DNA from: Achatina immaculata
Taxonomy: Eukaryota; Mollusca; Gastropoda; Stylommatophora; Achatinidae
Assembly (NCBI GenBank): GCA_009760885.1
Contig: CM019701.1
Span: forward strand, 19,894,630-19,958,629
Direction of reading: 5' to 3'
DNA: 64,000 nucleotides
Of this stretch, positions 45,063 through 55,870 are shown in pieces. Below the pieces are notes generated by a model, which searched no databases, was not told the origin of the DNA, and saw only the letters and a program-made list of their open reading frames with translations. A program made the position numbers and the translations under genes. The first letter of the stretch is position 1. Each line of letters opens with the position of its first letter.

Positions 45063-45159
45063 CTATCAACGCCTGATTAGCATGAACCAGAAGGAGAGAC
45101 CCCTCCCCCCCCCCGCTCCTGCCCTTTTCGGGCCCCTTAAACGTAAGCTTAATAAGTAA

Positions 45160-45375
45160 TCCATGTGAAAAAGTCCAACGCTGGACTTGATGGGCAACCA
45201 TCTCTCACCCGGCGGGGATACACGGGTATCTCTAAACACGTCGAGGATTTCTGGCGAGAAAGTCCAACTTTAGCCTGGATGGGCAACCACCTCTCACCCA
45301 GCGGGGGATATGCCTAAACACGTCGAGGTTTTCCGGTGAGAAAGTCCAACTCTAGACTAAACTGGTGCAACGAAA
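45160..45375. repeat. About 85-bp tandem repeat, 2.5 copies
   Basis: Repeated blocks GAAAGTCCAAC, GATGGGCAACCA, CTCTCACCC and AACACGTCGAGG occur in order, 80-90 bp apart. Confidence 0.8.
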
Positions 45376-45925
45376 ACCACGGTGTCACGCATTCCCGCTT
45401 CTGAGACCCACCAGGAATACAGGCTCAAGCCCTGCGATACTCTGAACCTCTTTTGGTCCTCTCGGAGATCTCGTGTGGTCCTTTCGGGGACCACAGGGGG
45501 ACCATTGGACCTACCGAGGACCACAGGAGTAAATTCGGTAGGATCACAGGGCGGTCTTGATGGTAGAAGCGAGCGAAGAAGAAGTAATCCACCACAGCCC
45601 CACCATGAACTTAAGCCCCCATTTTGCCTCTCTTCCCCACTCTGTAAACAATTTGCTGCGATTTATTCACTCTTTCTATCCGTCTGTCCATCCACCCATC
45701 CATTTGCCTGATTCTAATCAGATTCCAACAGATTCTAATATTTTGTCTCCATGTTGCTCTTCTGTCTTCTTTCTAAAATCATTTTTGCTTGAATTTTCCA
45801 GCAAGACTTCAATGTCCTCTATGTTCCATGTCCTAGTCTTTTTATCAACAGTAGCGCTGCAACCCAGTCCAACGCAGCCACTCAACAGCCTTCACCAATC
45901 ATTTCCCCTACTGCACTGGTTCTTG
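45376..45925. other. Unassigned stretch
   Basis: Includes a short palindrome, GTGGTCCTTTCGGGGACCAC, near 45477. The open frame that starts at 45557 runs through here into LINE-A but has no recognisable content before the LINE. Confidence 0.4.
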
Positions 45926-46031
45926 ATGGCGATATGGTTGGCTGAGTGGTTAGGCGCTTGGTTCACTAATCCGGTAGCACCCGGGTTCAAGTCCCAGCAG
46001 TGGGATTTTCTTCTGGTAAAGGTAAAGGTAA
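45926..46031 (+). mobile_element. SINE-1 head joined to LINE-A
   Basis: A tRNA-like head with A box TGGCTGAGTGGTTAGGCGC and B box GGGTTCAAGTCCC, then GCAGTGGGATTTTCTTCTGG as in SINE-1, and a (TAAAGG)n run. Instead of the SINE body, LINE-A begins at once within its KAFDC codons. Both parts have the same orientation. Confidence 0.85.
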
Positions 46032-47104
46032 AGGTTTTTGATTGTGTACAACACCAGAAACTTTGGGAAATAATGGAAAAAATGGGATTTCCAACACATT
46101 TGATACAATTAACATCACTGCTGTATTTAGACCAACAAGCAGCAGTAAGAATAAATGGTGAAACAACAACTTGGTTTGACATAAAACAAGGGGTCCGTCA
46201 GGGGTGCATATTGTCACCCTACTTATTTAACTTGTATACTGAAAATATAATGAGGAATGTTAGAGAAGATGTAGACAAAGAATATTACGATGCCATAACA
46301 GTTGGAGGTTATGAAATACCAGAGATTAGATATGCTGATGACACAGTATTGCTGTCCACAACACAAGAAGGAATGGAAAAACTAATTATGTCAGTCCGCA
46401 AGAACAGCGAAGAGCAGAACCTCTATCTTAATGCAAAGAAAACTAAAGTGATGACAACTGACAAAACAGACAAGGCAACTGAAATATGTATCAGTGAGGA
46501 AAAACTGGAAGAAGTGGAGAGTTTTGAATATCTTGGATCACTACTAACTAATAATGGAGATACAATGCGGGAAATTAAAAGGAGGACATCTATTGCTCTT
46601 CAGAAAGTAAAACAAATAAAGAATCTGTGGAGAGGAGCAAACAGAACCACAAAAATCAGATTTTTAAGGGCATGCATCTTTCCCATCGCAACATATGCCT
46701 GTGAGACCTGGACACTTAACAAAACAGCTGAGAAGCACATAAATGCCTTTGAATGTAAATGCTATAGAAGAGTTCTCCAAATATCGTGGACACAAAAAAG
46801 AACAAATATATCTATACTACAAGAGCTTAATATTGAAGAAGGCTGGCTAGTAAAGAGGATTAAAGAGAGAAAACTTAAATATTTTGGCCACATTAAACGT
46901 CATGATACTTTAGAGAAGACCGTATTGGAAGGATACATAATGGGAAAAAGAAAAAGAGGAAGACCGAAACGAAGATGGCTGCAAGACATCGTTGATGATC
47001 TGGAAATGGATGCAGCAGCAGCAGGCCATCTTGCTCACAACCGAGAGGCCTACAGGAGTGCTGTTTGGGAGGCAAAGTTCCGCAAGGGACAAGCAAAGGA
47101 ATGA
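46032..47104 (+). CDS. LINE-A reverse transcriptase, 5'-truncated but open
   Basis: The last 357 codons of LINE-A ORF2 without a stop or shift, embedded in a 515-codon frame that begins at 45557. In order: [13 protein letters not shown] (catalytic block A aspartate), [38 protein letters not shown] at 46331-46342, [64 protein letters not shown], then a basic [14 protein letters not shown] and the final KFRKGQAKE. Endonuclease and the front half of the RT are missing, so it cannot act alone. The intact frame implies a recent insertion. The ATG at 45557 belongs to flanking DNA and is not the natural start. Confidence 0.92.
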
Positions 47105-47287
47105 ATGAATGATGGATGGATGGATGGATGGATGGATGGATGGATGGATGGATGGATGGATGGACGAACGGGCGGACGGATGGATGGATGAATGGATGGA
47201 TGGATAGATGGATGAAAGGATGGATGGATATATGGATGGATGGATGGATGGACGGACGGACGGATGGATGGATAGATGGATGGATGG

Positions 47288-47323
<36 letters not shown>

Positions 47324-47336
47324 ATGGATGGATATT
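47105..47336. repeat. (GATG)n microsatellite grown from the LINE-A tail
   Basis: About 230 bp of GGAT tetranucleotides with GGAC and AGAT variants. It continues directly from the LINE-A 3' GAATGAATGATG tail. Confidence 0.95.
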
Positions 47337-47348
47337 ATAAACAGTGAT

Positions 47349-47632
47349 CTGGCTGGCTAGTAAAGAGGATTAAAGAGAGAACACTTAAATATTTTGGACA
47401 CATTAAACGTCATGATAATCTAGAGAAAACCGTCTTGGAAGGGTACATAATGGGAAAAAGAAAGTGAGGAAGACCAAGGCGAAGATGGCTGCAAGACATC
47501 GTTGATGATCTGCAAATGGATGCATCAGCAGCAGGCCATCTTGCTCACAACCGAGAGGCCTACAAGAGTGTTGATAGGGAGGCAAAGTTCCACAAGGGAC
47601 ATGCAAATGAATGAAATGAATGAATGAATGTT
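47349..47632 (+). mobile_element. LINE-A 3' tail fragment
   Basis: Starts in the [20 protein letters not shown] codons and ends with GGGACATGCAAATGAATG and an (AATG)n tail. One stop follows KRK. Confidence 0.92.
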
Positions 47633-47949
47633 TAAAAAAAAAGAAAAAAAAAACTAAAAAAAGCGAAGAGATTTTCTCACAAATCAGAAGATCAGCCTTT
47701 ATTTTATAAGTTGGAATGTCTTCAACCACAGGAAAACGGAGAGTTCTGTAGATCCACAGAGCAAACACTGGCTCATTGGTCTCATCGTCCATGCCTATAA
47801 TAGTGACCGGCATCTGCGCTGAGCTCTGATGTGGGTCACTGGGCATTCCCACGTGGGCTTCCAGTCGTGCCTGGTATGTATGAATAAAAAATAGGCAAGA
47901 GGGTCTGAGTCAATGTTCCCTGTAAGGTTTTACGATTCCTTAAATTATA
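47633..47949. other. Unassigned stretch
   Basis: A/T-rich with an A-run after the LINE tail. No gene is recognised; the 149-codon minus frame at 47403-47852 is mostly antisense LINE-A. Confidence 0.4.
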
Positions 47950-48276
47950 ATGGACACGAAAGGAACAAATGCGACAAGAATGTAATATTGAAAGAGGCTA
48001 GTTAATAAAGAAGATTAAACAGGGAAAACTTAAATATTTCGGACATATTTAAACACCAAGAGAGTTTGGAGAAGGTCGTCTTGGAAGGGTACATAATGGG
48101 GAAAGAGAAAGAGAGAAAGACCAAGGCGAAGATGGCCAAAAAAAACAACATTGTTGATGATTTGCGAATGGATGCATCAGTAGCAGCAGGGTATCTTGCT
48201 TACAACCGAGAGGCTTTCAAGAGAGCTGTTAGGGAGGCAAAGTTCCGCAAGGGACATGCTAATGAATGAATAAAAT
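47950..48276 (+). mobile_element. LINE-A 3' tail fragment
   Basis: Diverged copy starting in the WTQKRTN codons (TGGACACGAAAGGAACAAAT), with GKREERP-like basic stretch and the end AAGTTCCGCAAGGGACATGC. Several shifts. Confidence 0.88.
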
Positions 48277-48497
48277 GAAAGATCGGTAAAACAAACTCAT
48301 GTAGCACTATCGTATTCTTTCTTCAGCACAGAGGAACAGAAAGAACTAGAACAATTAAAGGAGACAGTTTATTTTTCTTTCCACGAAGTATAAACTTTAC
48401 TGGATGGCATTTTATTCTATTCTATTTCTAGTGTGTGCCCGGACGAATTACCCTTCAGTTGGGTCGGGGTAGTGTTCTTGAGAGTTGGAGAGAAACT

Positions 48498-48660
48498 GAT
48501 TTAAGGAGTCGGATGAGAGAGAGAGAATGAATGAATGAATGAATGAATAATCTTTATTTTTCAAGGGTAAAGAATTGGGCACGCAGGCCCGTCTTACATT
48601 CTGCCCTTCATCACTCCATCTTTCATTCTTCCCACACACTTGATTTAGTACAAAAATACA
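48498..48660 (-). repeat. Dispersed repeat Rep-2, copy 1 (LINE-like 3' end)
   Basis: Shares GGGTAAAGAATTGGGCACGC and CATTCTGCCCTTCATCAC with the copy at 48950-49100. On the minus strand it ends AAAAATAAAGATTATTCATT, i.e. an AATAAA-like signal followed by (ATTC)n, as in a retrotransposon 3' end. Confidence 0.7.
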
Positions 48661-48949
48661 AATTACATTAGGAAAAACATATCAAAAGAGTGTAAGATTT
48701 AACTACTACATTCAAGGTAAAAGAGAAGAAGTAATTAACCTAATAAAATAGCACTCACGCACACATACACACGCAGACATATACATAAATAAAAATACAT
48801 TGTAAATACAGATCTTCTAACATATGTTTTTTTTTAACAAACATTAAAATAATTTCTAACAATATCTAACAAGTTGCTTTTCTAACTATGTCATTGAAGT
48901 ACTTGATGGTTTACGAGCCATGTGTTGAGAGAGTGCTGGCTATTTTATG

Positions 48950-48959
48950 ATTAGAGAGC

Positions 48960-49003
<44 letters not shown>

Positions 49004-49100
49004 GAACATTCTTTATTATCAAAGGGTTAAGAATTGGGTACGCAAGCCCGTCTAACATTCTGCCCTTCATCACACAGCTTTCACTCTGTCACAGTCATCA
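48950..49100 (-). repeat. Dispersed repeat Rep-2, copy 2, with (GA)n
   Basis: Second copy: GGGTTAAGAATTGGGTACGC and CATTCTGCCCTTCATCAC. It is preceded by a (GA)n run at 48962-49000, where the first copy has (GA)n plus (GAAT)n. Confidence 0.7.
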
Positions 49101-49339
49101 GCATTTGTTAATGAACATAATAAGCGTGAAGATACAATTAAAAAAACACAAATAAAGAATAAATTATTTCTTGTCCATACACTCCACACTCTGATTTATG
49201 TAACTACATGAAATAAAATTAATTACATTCTTACATTCGTTCTAAACTATAAAAAAGGTATAGAAAAGCAGTATAAAAATACATCAGTCAAGCCATACTT
49301 TAAATCAGTTTAGACTTTAACAGTATATATATGGCTGTA

Positions 49340-49900
49340 CTTTTCATATAATTTGCATACCTCGGCAGCTACATAGACCAGAATGGTGACACCAGAAAGG
49401 AAGTTAGAATTACAAAGCAGCATTGATCTTCAAGAATCTTGAGAACATATGGCATTCAAAAGTTATAAGCACAAAAACCAAGTTAAGATTATTCAATTCA
49501 AGTATAATACCCACCCTCATTTATGCATGTGAAAGCTGGAAAACAACTAAAGAAATAGACAAGAAATTAGACTCCTTCGAAAACAAATGCCTAAGGAAAA
49601 TACTCGGTATAAAGTGGAACGAGTTCAAGAACAACGCAGAAATAAGAAATATGAGCAAACAACAACCTGTCTCATGGGTGATCAGAAAAAGAAGATGGAC
49701 ACGTGTCGGTCATGTGATGAGAAGAAACCGTCAGAGAATCCCAAAACAAGCTATCAAGTGGAACACAACAGGCAGAAGAAAAGGAGGTCAACCACGTGAA
49801 CTTAATGAGGTTGAAAACCTCGCCGAAAACAGGAAAACTTGGCAAACTGCAATGCGAGCCCTATGTTAGTTTTAGCGGCTCGGGAAGGATGTAAGAATGG
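49340..49900 (+). mobile_element. LINE-H fragment, one long open frame
   Basis: The plus strand reads YLGSYIDQNGDTRKEV, a shift, then an open frame of 148 codons: NIWHSKVISTKTKLRLFN, PTLIYACESWKTTKEIDKKL, FENKCLRKILGIKW, RKRRWTRVGHVMRR, GRRKGGQPRELNEVENLAEN and a stop after RALC. This is the region between the RT palm and the C-terminus of a LINE ORF2. It is truncated before the YADD motif. Confidence 0.92.
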
Positions 49901-49999
49901 CGTTAGAATTTGTAATGCCCCATTCCCCCTCCCCTACCCCCTCTTTGCGAGCAGGATTTAACAATAGAAGTACAGCAATAGCTTCTCATCCTTGCTGCC

Positions 50000-50400
50000 G
50001 GATACTCCAGTCAGTCACTAATGAAGTACAATGACATCTGGAAACCACAGAAATATGATTTCCCAGAAGAAGGCTCAGAATACCATGGACAGCGAAGAAA
50101 TCAAATGAGTGAGGTCCTGAGAGAGGCTGGAGAGATGAAACAAGCAGTGACAAAGTAACAAAAATAATAAAAACGATCCAACTCAAAGTGACACGTTCTA
50201 CAGCGAGGCAGACTAGAATACATTATGACAACCGGAAAGATAAGAGGGTAAAAGAGATCGAGGTAGACAGAGAGGAAAAAGAAATTGCTGCACGGACTAA
50301 AAAGATGGCCACGGACATAGAACACTATCTCAGCTTATTGTAAGCAATCGAAACAGACAGCTGTGGAAGGACATGATCGCCAACACTAGTCAGCAAGAGA
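50000..50400 (+). mobile_element. LINE-I/C-type tail fragment, strongly decayed
   Basis: RRLRIPWTAKKSNE-like DNA (AGGCTCAGAATACCATGGAC) near 50070 and a GGTCCTGAGAGAGGCTGGAG block are followed by GRLEYIMTTGKI and GLKRWPRT codons in shifting frames. Confidence 0.75.
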
Positions 50401-50829
50401 AAGGATTCTTAACCCTCGAGAGGTTTAAAAATTCAGCAACAAGGACTTGAAACAATTATAATTATTGAAGTACCGAGACACACATGAGAGGGAGGAAGAG
50501 AGAGAGAGAGAGGGGGGGGGGCATTTCCCCGTCTTTGAGGAGGAAATTAGGGCCAAAATTAAATGCAGAAGACGCAAGCACACCGGAAACTAGGCCCTCC
50601 CACACTCTCTGTTTGTACTTTGGCAAACTATAGAGATACAACATTGCTGCAACTAGTTACCAGGTAACAGTTAAACAGTAATTACTTTTTATCTGCTTCA
50701 AAATGTGTTTTCTGGAACAAATGCTACCATTATCTGTCAGCAGGACAACGTCAGCTCTCTGCAGGCAGGGCAATTTGAACTATCAAGATTAGCCACAACA
50801 CATTCATTCACCGGAATATACTGCCTATG
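50401..50829. other. Unassigned stretch with GA/G-run
   Basis: Contains (GA)n followed by a G-run at about 50492-50521. The rest may be 3' untranslated sequence of the exon candidate to the right (minus strand); no polyadenylation signal is clear. Confidence 0.3.
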
Positions 50830-51039
50830 CTAACTCGCCTTTTCGGACAGATCCGCCCATGATTTTGTGTTACAGGAGTTTCTGTGACTTTCGAAGGCTT
50901 CCTCGAAGTCCGTTAAGTTGGACAGCCACGCCCCTTCCTCGTAACAGATGGCAGGCTTGAAATATTCATTGCAGTTCCTGATAGTTGAGTTCTGGCTTTT
51001 GAATGCTCTGTAGTGCTCCCATAGCTCTTTTATTTGATC
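50830..51039 (-). CDS. Candidate terminal exon, cysteine-containing protein
   Basis: A minus-strand acceptor CCCACTGCTTCTGTCAG ends at 51040. The next 69 codons are open and in phase 0 up to TAG at 50830-50832. The product is soluble and of ordinary composition: DQIKELWEHYRAFKSQNS, then RNCNEYFKPAICYEEGAWL, NLTDFEEAFESHRNSC and NTKSWADLSEKAS. Three cysteines and two N-glycosylation-type sites (NST, NLT) would suit a secreted or extracellular protein; that is inference. The GC-richer codon use stands out against the flanks. There is no resemblance to the LINE families here. No family recognised. Confidence 0.5.
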   Translation of the reverse strand, partial: DQIKELWEHYRAFKSQNSTIRNCNEYFKPAICYEEGAWLSNLTDFEEAFESHRNSCNTKSWADLSEKAS

Positions 51040-51059
51040 CTGACAGAAGCAGTGGGTGT

Positions 51060-51062
51060 TAG

Positions 51063-51093
<31 letters not shown>

Positions 51094-51215
51094 GGCTAGC
51101 AAAGTGGTTAGAGCACTCGTCTAGCAACCGAATGGTCGAATCCCCAGCTGGATTAAGGGCAGAATTTCAGACAGGCATGCGTGCTCTGTCTGTCTGTCTG
51201 TCTGTCTGTAACCGT
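51060..51215 (+). mobile_element. tRNA-like SINE head between tetranucleotide runs
   Basis: Between (CTAT)n at 51063-51093 and (CTGT)n at 51185-51212 lies a tRNA-like stretch with A box TAGCAAAGTGGTTAGAGCAC and B box GGTCGAATCCCC. Folding as a functional tRNA is not evident (no matching acceptor stem), so a SINE head is more likely. Confidence 0.6.
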
Positions 51216-51384
51216 ATGTATATTTACCAGTCTGAATAGTTTGTCTCTCTGTCTCTCTCCCTGTCTCTCATTTTAAGTTTCTCTGTGTACCCATCCACTT
51301 CGATGTCACCAGCCTTTACAGAACATGTACATCCGTGCATAAATACACAGAAATCAGTGGCTGCAACACACAGACTGACATATA

Positions 51385-51700
51385 AGAGGGAGAATTAAAA
51401 AGTAAAGGCACTTTGACAATTACGCAGTAACCACAACGGATTAAAGCTGATGAAATTTAACACGCCCCCAGTGGCTAATGAGTAATCGAACATGCACAGC
51501 GCAGCGTTCTTCCGGTCATGTAGTTGGAGGCAGAGTTAAATAGACATGGACGCTATGCTGCTAGACTGCATCATTTTTTTTAAAAACGCGACGTAGTGAT
51601 ACATCTTTTGGTAGGGAAATGAAATGTTTCGAAATTCACCGGAAGTGAACGCTGACAAACTGTGACTAATGCAACCTACTATGCTGTGTTCTGAGAGAAA
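51385..51700 (+). mobile_element. Possible mariner-type 5' end relic
   Basis: GAGGGAGAATTAAAAAGTAA resembles a mariner-type terminal repeat and is followed within 170 bp by short ATG-led frames. No transposase motif can be read and no second end was found. Confidence 0.25.
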
Positions 51701-51765
51701 CTAAAACCTGCAGTTCGCAGTAAAAACATGACAACATGCCGCTGCTGTGGGGGGGGGGGCAATGC

Positions 51766-52271
51766 AACAAATACTGTATGAACGTCTTCCTATAACAAAT
51801 GCCGTATGAACGTCTTCCTATAACAAATGCCTTATGAACGTCTTCCTATAACAAATGCCGTATAAACGTCTTCCTATAACAAATGCGGTATTTTGTCTTC
51901 CTATAACAAATGCTGTATGAACGTCTTCCTATAACAAATGCTGTATGAACGTTTTCCTATAACAAATGCTGTATGAACGTCTTCCTATAACAAATGCTGT
52001 ATGAACGTCTTCCTATAACAAATGCTGTATGAACGTCTTCCTATAACAAATGCTGTATGAACGTTTTCCTATAACAAATGCGGTATGAACGTCTTCCTAT
52101 AACAAATGTTGTATGAACGTCTTCCTATAACAAATGCTGTATGAACGTTTTCCTATAACAAATGCTGTATGAACGTCTTCCTATAACAAATGCTGTATGA
52201 ACGTCTTCCTATAACAAATGCTGTATGAACGTCTTCCTATAACAAATGCTGTATGAACGTCTTCCTATAAC
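51766..52271. repeat. 28-bp minisatellite
   Basis: Eighteen copies of a 28-bp unit with core ACAAATGCTGTATGAACGTC and TTCCTATA. Drift is confined to a few positions. It is preceded by a G-run at 51749. Confidence 0.96.
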
Positions 52272-52348
52272 ATCCTCAGAGCTATGATCCGGCATCGAGT
52301 GATTATCACGTCTTTTGTACATTTAGAGAGGCTCTGCGTGGTCACAGA

Positions 52349-52598
52349 ATATTGTCTGTGTCTGGGTAGTGTTTGTGAGATAAAGTTATTGTCTATGTCT
52401 GGGTAGTGTTTGTGAGATAAAGTTATTGTCTGTGTCTGGGTAGTGTTTGTGAGATAAAGTTATTGTCTGTGCCTGGATGTTTGTGAGATAAAGTTAATGT
52501 CTGTGCCTGGATGTTTGTGAGATAAAGTTAATGTCTGTGCCTGGATGTTTGTGAGATATAAGTTATTGTCTGTGCCTGGATGTTTGTGAGATAAAGTA
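52349..52598. repeat. 37/34-bp minisatellite
   Basis: About seven copies. The left three are 37 bp (GTCTGTGTCTGGGTAGTGTT) and the right four about 34 bp (GTCTGTGCCTGGATGTTTGT). All end GTGAGATAAAG. Confidence 0.93.
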
Positions 52599-53213
52599 AG
52601 TAGTTAGCCAAGTGCAGTCTTGTGCTTTGATTTGTGGCGTTAAATTTTTACCGATGATTCCCATGCCATACCCGCTTGATGTAAGTGTAAATGTTGTGTT
52701 AAATGTTTAAGTGCTTTAAGAGAACTAAAAGTAACTACACTGATGTGTTTTCAGAGTTAACTCTTTCATCGCCAGGTGCTCCCCAAGTAGCAGTCATTAT
52801 ATGTAGTCTGGTTCCTTTATTTTCTTGCGTGTGCATAATACTTAAAATCATATATGTTGTAATCTGATCAGCGACAAAATAATTGTTGTGTAGCTACTGG
52901 GTCACATTTTGAATACAAGCATGTCAAGTCTGACTTTTGATAGCCTGGAAATGTATGGCGAAGACTCGTGCGACTCTAATTCTTCTTGTGTAGTTGGTTT
53001 ACAAGGACTGTCCTTGTTGTAGAACTGTACTAAATGTTGACGTCTCTTGGATGTACTCGACGTGGGATGATCTCTGATTTGGAACATTTGTTGTTGTTGC
53101 TGTTGTTGTTGTTATTATTTTCATCCTTTTTTTTCTTTCGTTGTCTGCATCATATCCATAATTGGCATTGTTGTTTCATCAAGCCTTATTTCATTTCGTA
53201 ACTTCTTCTGTGT
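52599..53213. other. Unassigned stretch with a possible minus-strand exon
   Basis: A minus-strand frame at 52902-53087 (blocks IRDHPTSSTSKRRQHLV, EELESHESSPYISRLS) is protein-like but lacks a convincing acceptor. It ends in a (TTG)n run at 53090-53115 on the plus strand. No other feature. Confidence 0.25.
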
Positions 53214-53379
53214 AATGGGAAAAAGAAAGAGAGGAAGACCAAGGCGAAGATGGCTGCAAGACAACGTTGATGATCTGCAAATGGATGCATCAGCAGCAGG
53301 CCATCTTGCTCACAACCGAGAGGCCTACAGGAGTGCTGTTAGGGAGGCAAAGTTCCGCAAGGGACATGCAAATGAATGA
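53214..53379 (+). mobile_element. LINE-A 3' tail fragment with probable target duplication
   Basis: Reads [15 protein letters not shown] and on to GGGACATGCAAATGAATG. The flanks AACTTCTTCTGT (left) and AACTTTTTCTGT (right) match at 11 of 12 positions. Confidence 0.88.
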
Positions 53380-53786
53380 ACTTTTTCTGTAATAGTTTGT
53401 GGGTATGTGTTTGAAAATTATACTGTAGTCTTCTGTACTTCATATATATATATGAAAATTCACATTTGATTTTTTTCTTGTGTGATTTATTTTCCATGTT
53501 TTGATTTATTTGGAAGGGAATTTTCCGTCGTGTATTGTGTTAAGCATTTGTGTATTTTTTTGTTTTAGCCACAAAAATCAGCCGTACTTGGTTTATAAGA
53601 CCAAGGAGAGGAGGAATGAAGATGCAACTGCAACAGTACACAGGCAAGAACACCCTTGATACTGCGTTTCCTTTTCCCTTTTTAGGGAAAGGATTTTCTT
53701 TGTTTTCCTTCAGAACTTGGTTTGGGGAGGGGCAACAGTCCTTTTATTATTTCTATAAGTATAAATTAATTTGTCACTTCGTTTCA
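53380..53786. other. Unassigned stretch with a strong acceptor-like site
   Basis: TTTTTTTGTTTTAG at about 53555-53568 would be a good plus-strand acceptor. The following 30-codon frame (NQPYLVYKTKERRNED) is short and unrecognised. Confidence 0.25.
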
Positions 53787-53905
53787 GTACTGATGTACGA
53801 GTCAAAGGGATTTATTCCCGTCGTTTCCATACCGATATACGAGTCAAAGGGATTTATTCCCGCCGTTCCAGTACTGATGTACGAGTCAAAGGGATTTATT
53901 CCCAA
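53787..53905. repeat. 42-bp tandem repeat, three copies
   Basis: The unit has core TACGAGTCAAAGGGATTTAT and TCCCG. Two copies are closer to each other than to the middle one. Confidence 0.9.
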
Positions 53906-53930
53906 TGGTAAAATAAAAGGTCTTACCTTA

Positions 53931-54483
53931 AGCTAACCCAGCACTGAGCACTAAAATCTTACATATACTGTCTGACCGTAGCCGTGTAACATGGCAAAAT
54001 TATTTGACTTACTGTTTCTGGATGTAATGTAGTACTTGTGTTACTCCAATCCTTGCCCCACCGCGCGCGTAGAGGCAAAAAGCGTACAGTGACCGTTGGT
54101 CTTGCTCAGAACTGACGGCGGAACTGGAGGAGGCGATACTGGCTCTGTGGCTCCCCGTTCTCTTGACGTGCTGCTGGGACGACGGGTCAAGTAATCGTTC
54201 GTGGCGTATGCGAAACTGTACACCATTAATCACAGCCAGCACCTTGTTTCCATGCTTCATGCGTGAAGAGTACAAACAGTGTTAGTGCACGAACGAAGTT
54301 CATTAACTCTTTACACTTGGTGCAGTATTACGGTGATAGTGTTCGAACGAGATTCATTAACTCTTTTAGCTTGATGCAATATTAAACAGAATCTGTGAGG
54401 TACATTTAATTACCAGCCGTGAAAATTTACTCTTACATTTTATTCCTTCCATTTATCTGTCCACGAATCAGATACTTTAAGAT
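53931..54483. other. Unassigned stretch with ambiguous minus-strand coding signal
   Basis: Between 54041 and 54226 two overlapping minus-strand frames look protein-like (blocks NDYLTRRPSSTSRERG, EPVSPPPVPPSV in one; RIRHERLLDPSSQQH in the other). GTGTACAG at about 54222 could be an acceptor. A proline-rich PPPVPP stretch would suit a cytoplasmic tail. Evidence is too thin to call an exon. Confidence 0.3.
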
Positions 54484-54940
54484 CAACATTAGTTCATCTG
54501 TACATAGTACAGTCAACATTACTTTATCATTACGCACTACGATCAATATTAGCTCATCAGTTCACATAATACAGTCACCATTAGCTCATCAGTTCACACT
54601 ACAGTCAACATTAGCTCATTACTCCACACTACGGTCAACATTAGCTCATTAGTCCACACCATGGTCAACATTAGCTCATCAGTTCACACTACAGTCAACA
54701 TTAGCTCATTAGTCCACACTACGGTCAACATTAGCTCATTAGTCCACACTACGGTCAACATTAGCTCATTAGTTCACATATACAGTCACCATTAGCTCAT
54801 CAGACCACACTACAGTCAACATTAGCTCATTAGTCCACACTACGGTCAACATTAGCTCATCAGACCACACTACGGTCAACATTAGCTCATTAGTCCACAC
54901 TACGGTCAACATTAGCTCATCAGTCCACACTACAGTCAAA
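54484..54940. repeat. 30-bp minisatellite
   Basis: Fifteen copies of a 30-bp unit with core GGTCAACATTAGCTCATTAG and TCCACACTAC, with CAGT/CGGT and CATC/CATT variants interspersed. Confidence 0.96.
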
Positions 54941-55674
54941 ATTAGATGAATACAAACTAAACATTAATTACGCATTCATACATCCATTTACCTGCATTGA
55001 AAATAAAGTGCTTAGTAAAGTATTTTGAGCAGCCAATTTAATGGCATCATGCTTTTCAACATTGCAGAACTCTGTCTGCCTGCCTGCCTGCCTGTCTGTC
55101 TATCTCAGTCTCTCTTTCGGTCACTTTCTCTTCTCTCCTCTCTCTCTCTCTCTCTCCATCTCTTTCCTTCTATCTTTTTCTCTCCTTGTTTATCTCTCGG
55201 TGCCTCGACTTTAAAAATCAGATATCACAGCATCAGATGATTGTCTTTGAAATTGAAAGTTTTGTTTCTCGCTTGTTTCATTCTCTTCCTTACATCTTCA
55301 TAGATGCCTGTGGTGCAAATGTCAGTAAATGTTCACAATTGTTGTGTAGGTGAACCTGCCTTTTCTGGATTTATTTAGAGTGTTGAGCGTTACCGTGTGA
55401 AAATAATAAGAAACATAACACTATGATCTTTTTTTTAACCAGACATATTTTTATTTAGTGTTACAAACAACACAGCGTAAACGAAAGAAAAACTTCAGAA
55501 AAAAAAATAACAGACCCAAAAAAAAAAAAAAGAAATGTTTGTAAATATGGTTATATTTACAAAACAAAAAAACTTAAAATATATAAAATAATTCCTTCTG
55601 CACGGTATGATTCAGGATTTTGGGGATTCAAACTTATTATAAACTACAGTGTAAGCTAATTATCGGGATCGCAT
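54941..55674. other. Unassigned stretch with a CT-rich tract
   Basis: Contains (CCTG)n near 55080 and a (CT)n run at about 55130-55165, then AT-rich DNA with A-runs. No gene is recognised. Confidence 0.35.
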
Positions 55675-55870
55675 GATCTCAAATGGAAATAGAAAACTCA
55701 AGGAAATAGAAAACGAGGAAGACCTAGGCTTATTTGGAGAAAAGAAATTAAGACTCTGAGACAAGGGATACACATGAAGGAAGCAGAGAATAATTCCAAG
55801 AACAGGGATGACTGGAGAGCCTTTATCCATGGCCTATTCTCTCAAGAGAATGAAAGGCGATGATGATGAT
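55675..55870 (+). mobile_element. LINE-F 3' tail fragment
   Basis: The plus strand reads NRKRGRPRLIWRKEIKTLRQ, GIHMKEAENN, RDDWRAFIHGLFSQENERR and a stop followed by (GAT)n. A typical basic end of a LINE ORF2, distinct from the other families here. Confidence 0.82.

Noticed and set aside
45557..46031. Natural N-terminus of the 515-codon frame
   Set aside because: This part is flanking DNA plus a SINE head read through by chance; LINE coding sequence begins only at 46032.
51100..51160. Functional tRNA gene on the plus strand
   Set aside because: Only the promoter boxes resemble a tRNA; the ends do not pair.
54009..54275. 88-codon minus-strand gene
   Set aside because: A second overlapping frame is at least as protein-like and no donor follows either; left as an ambiguous stretch.
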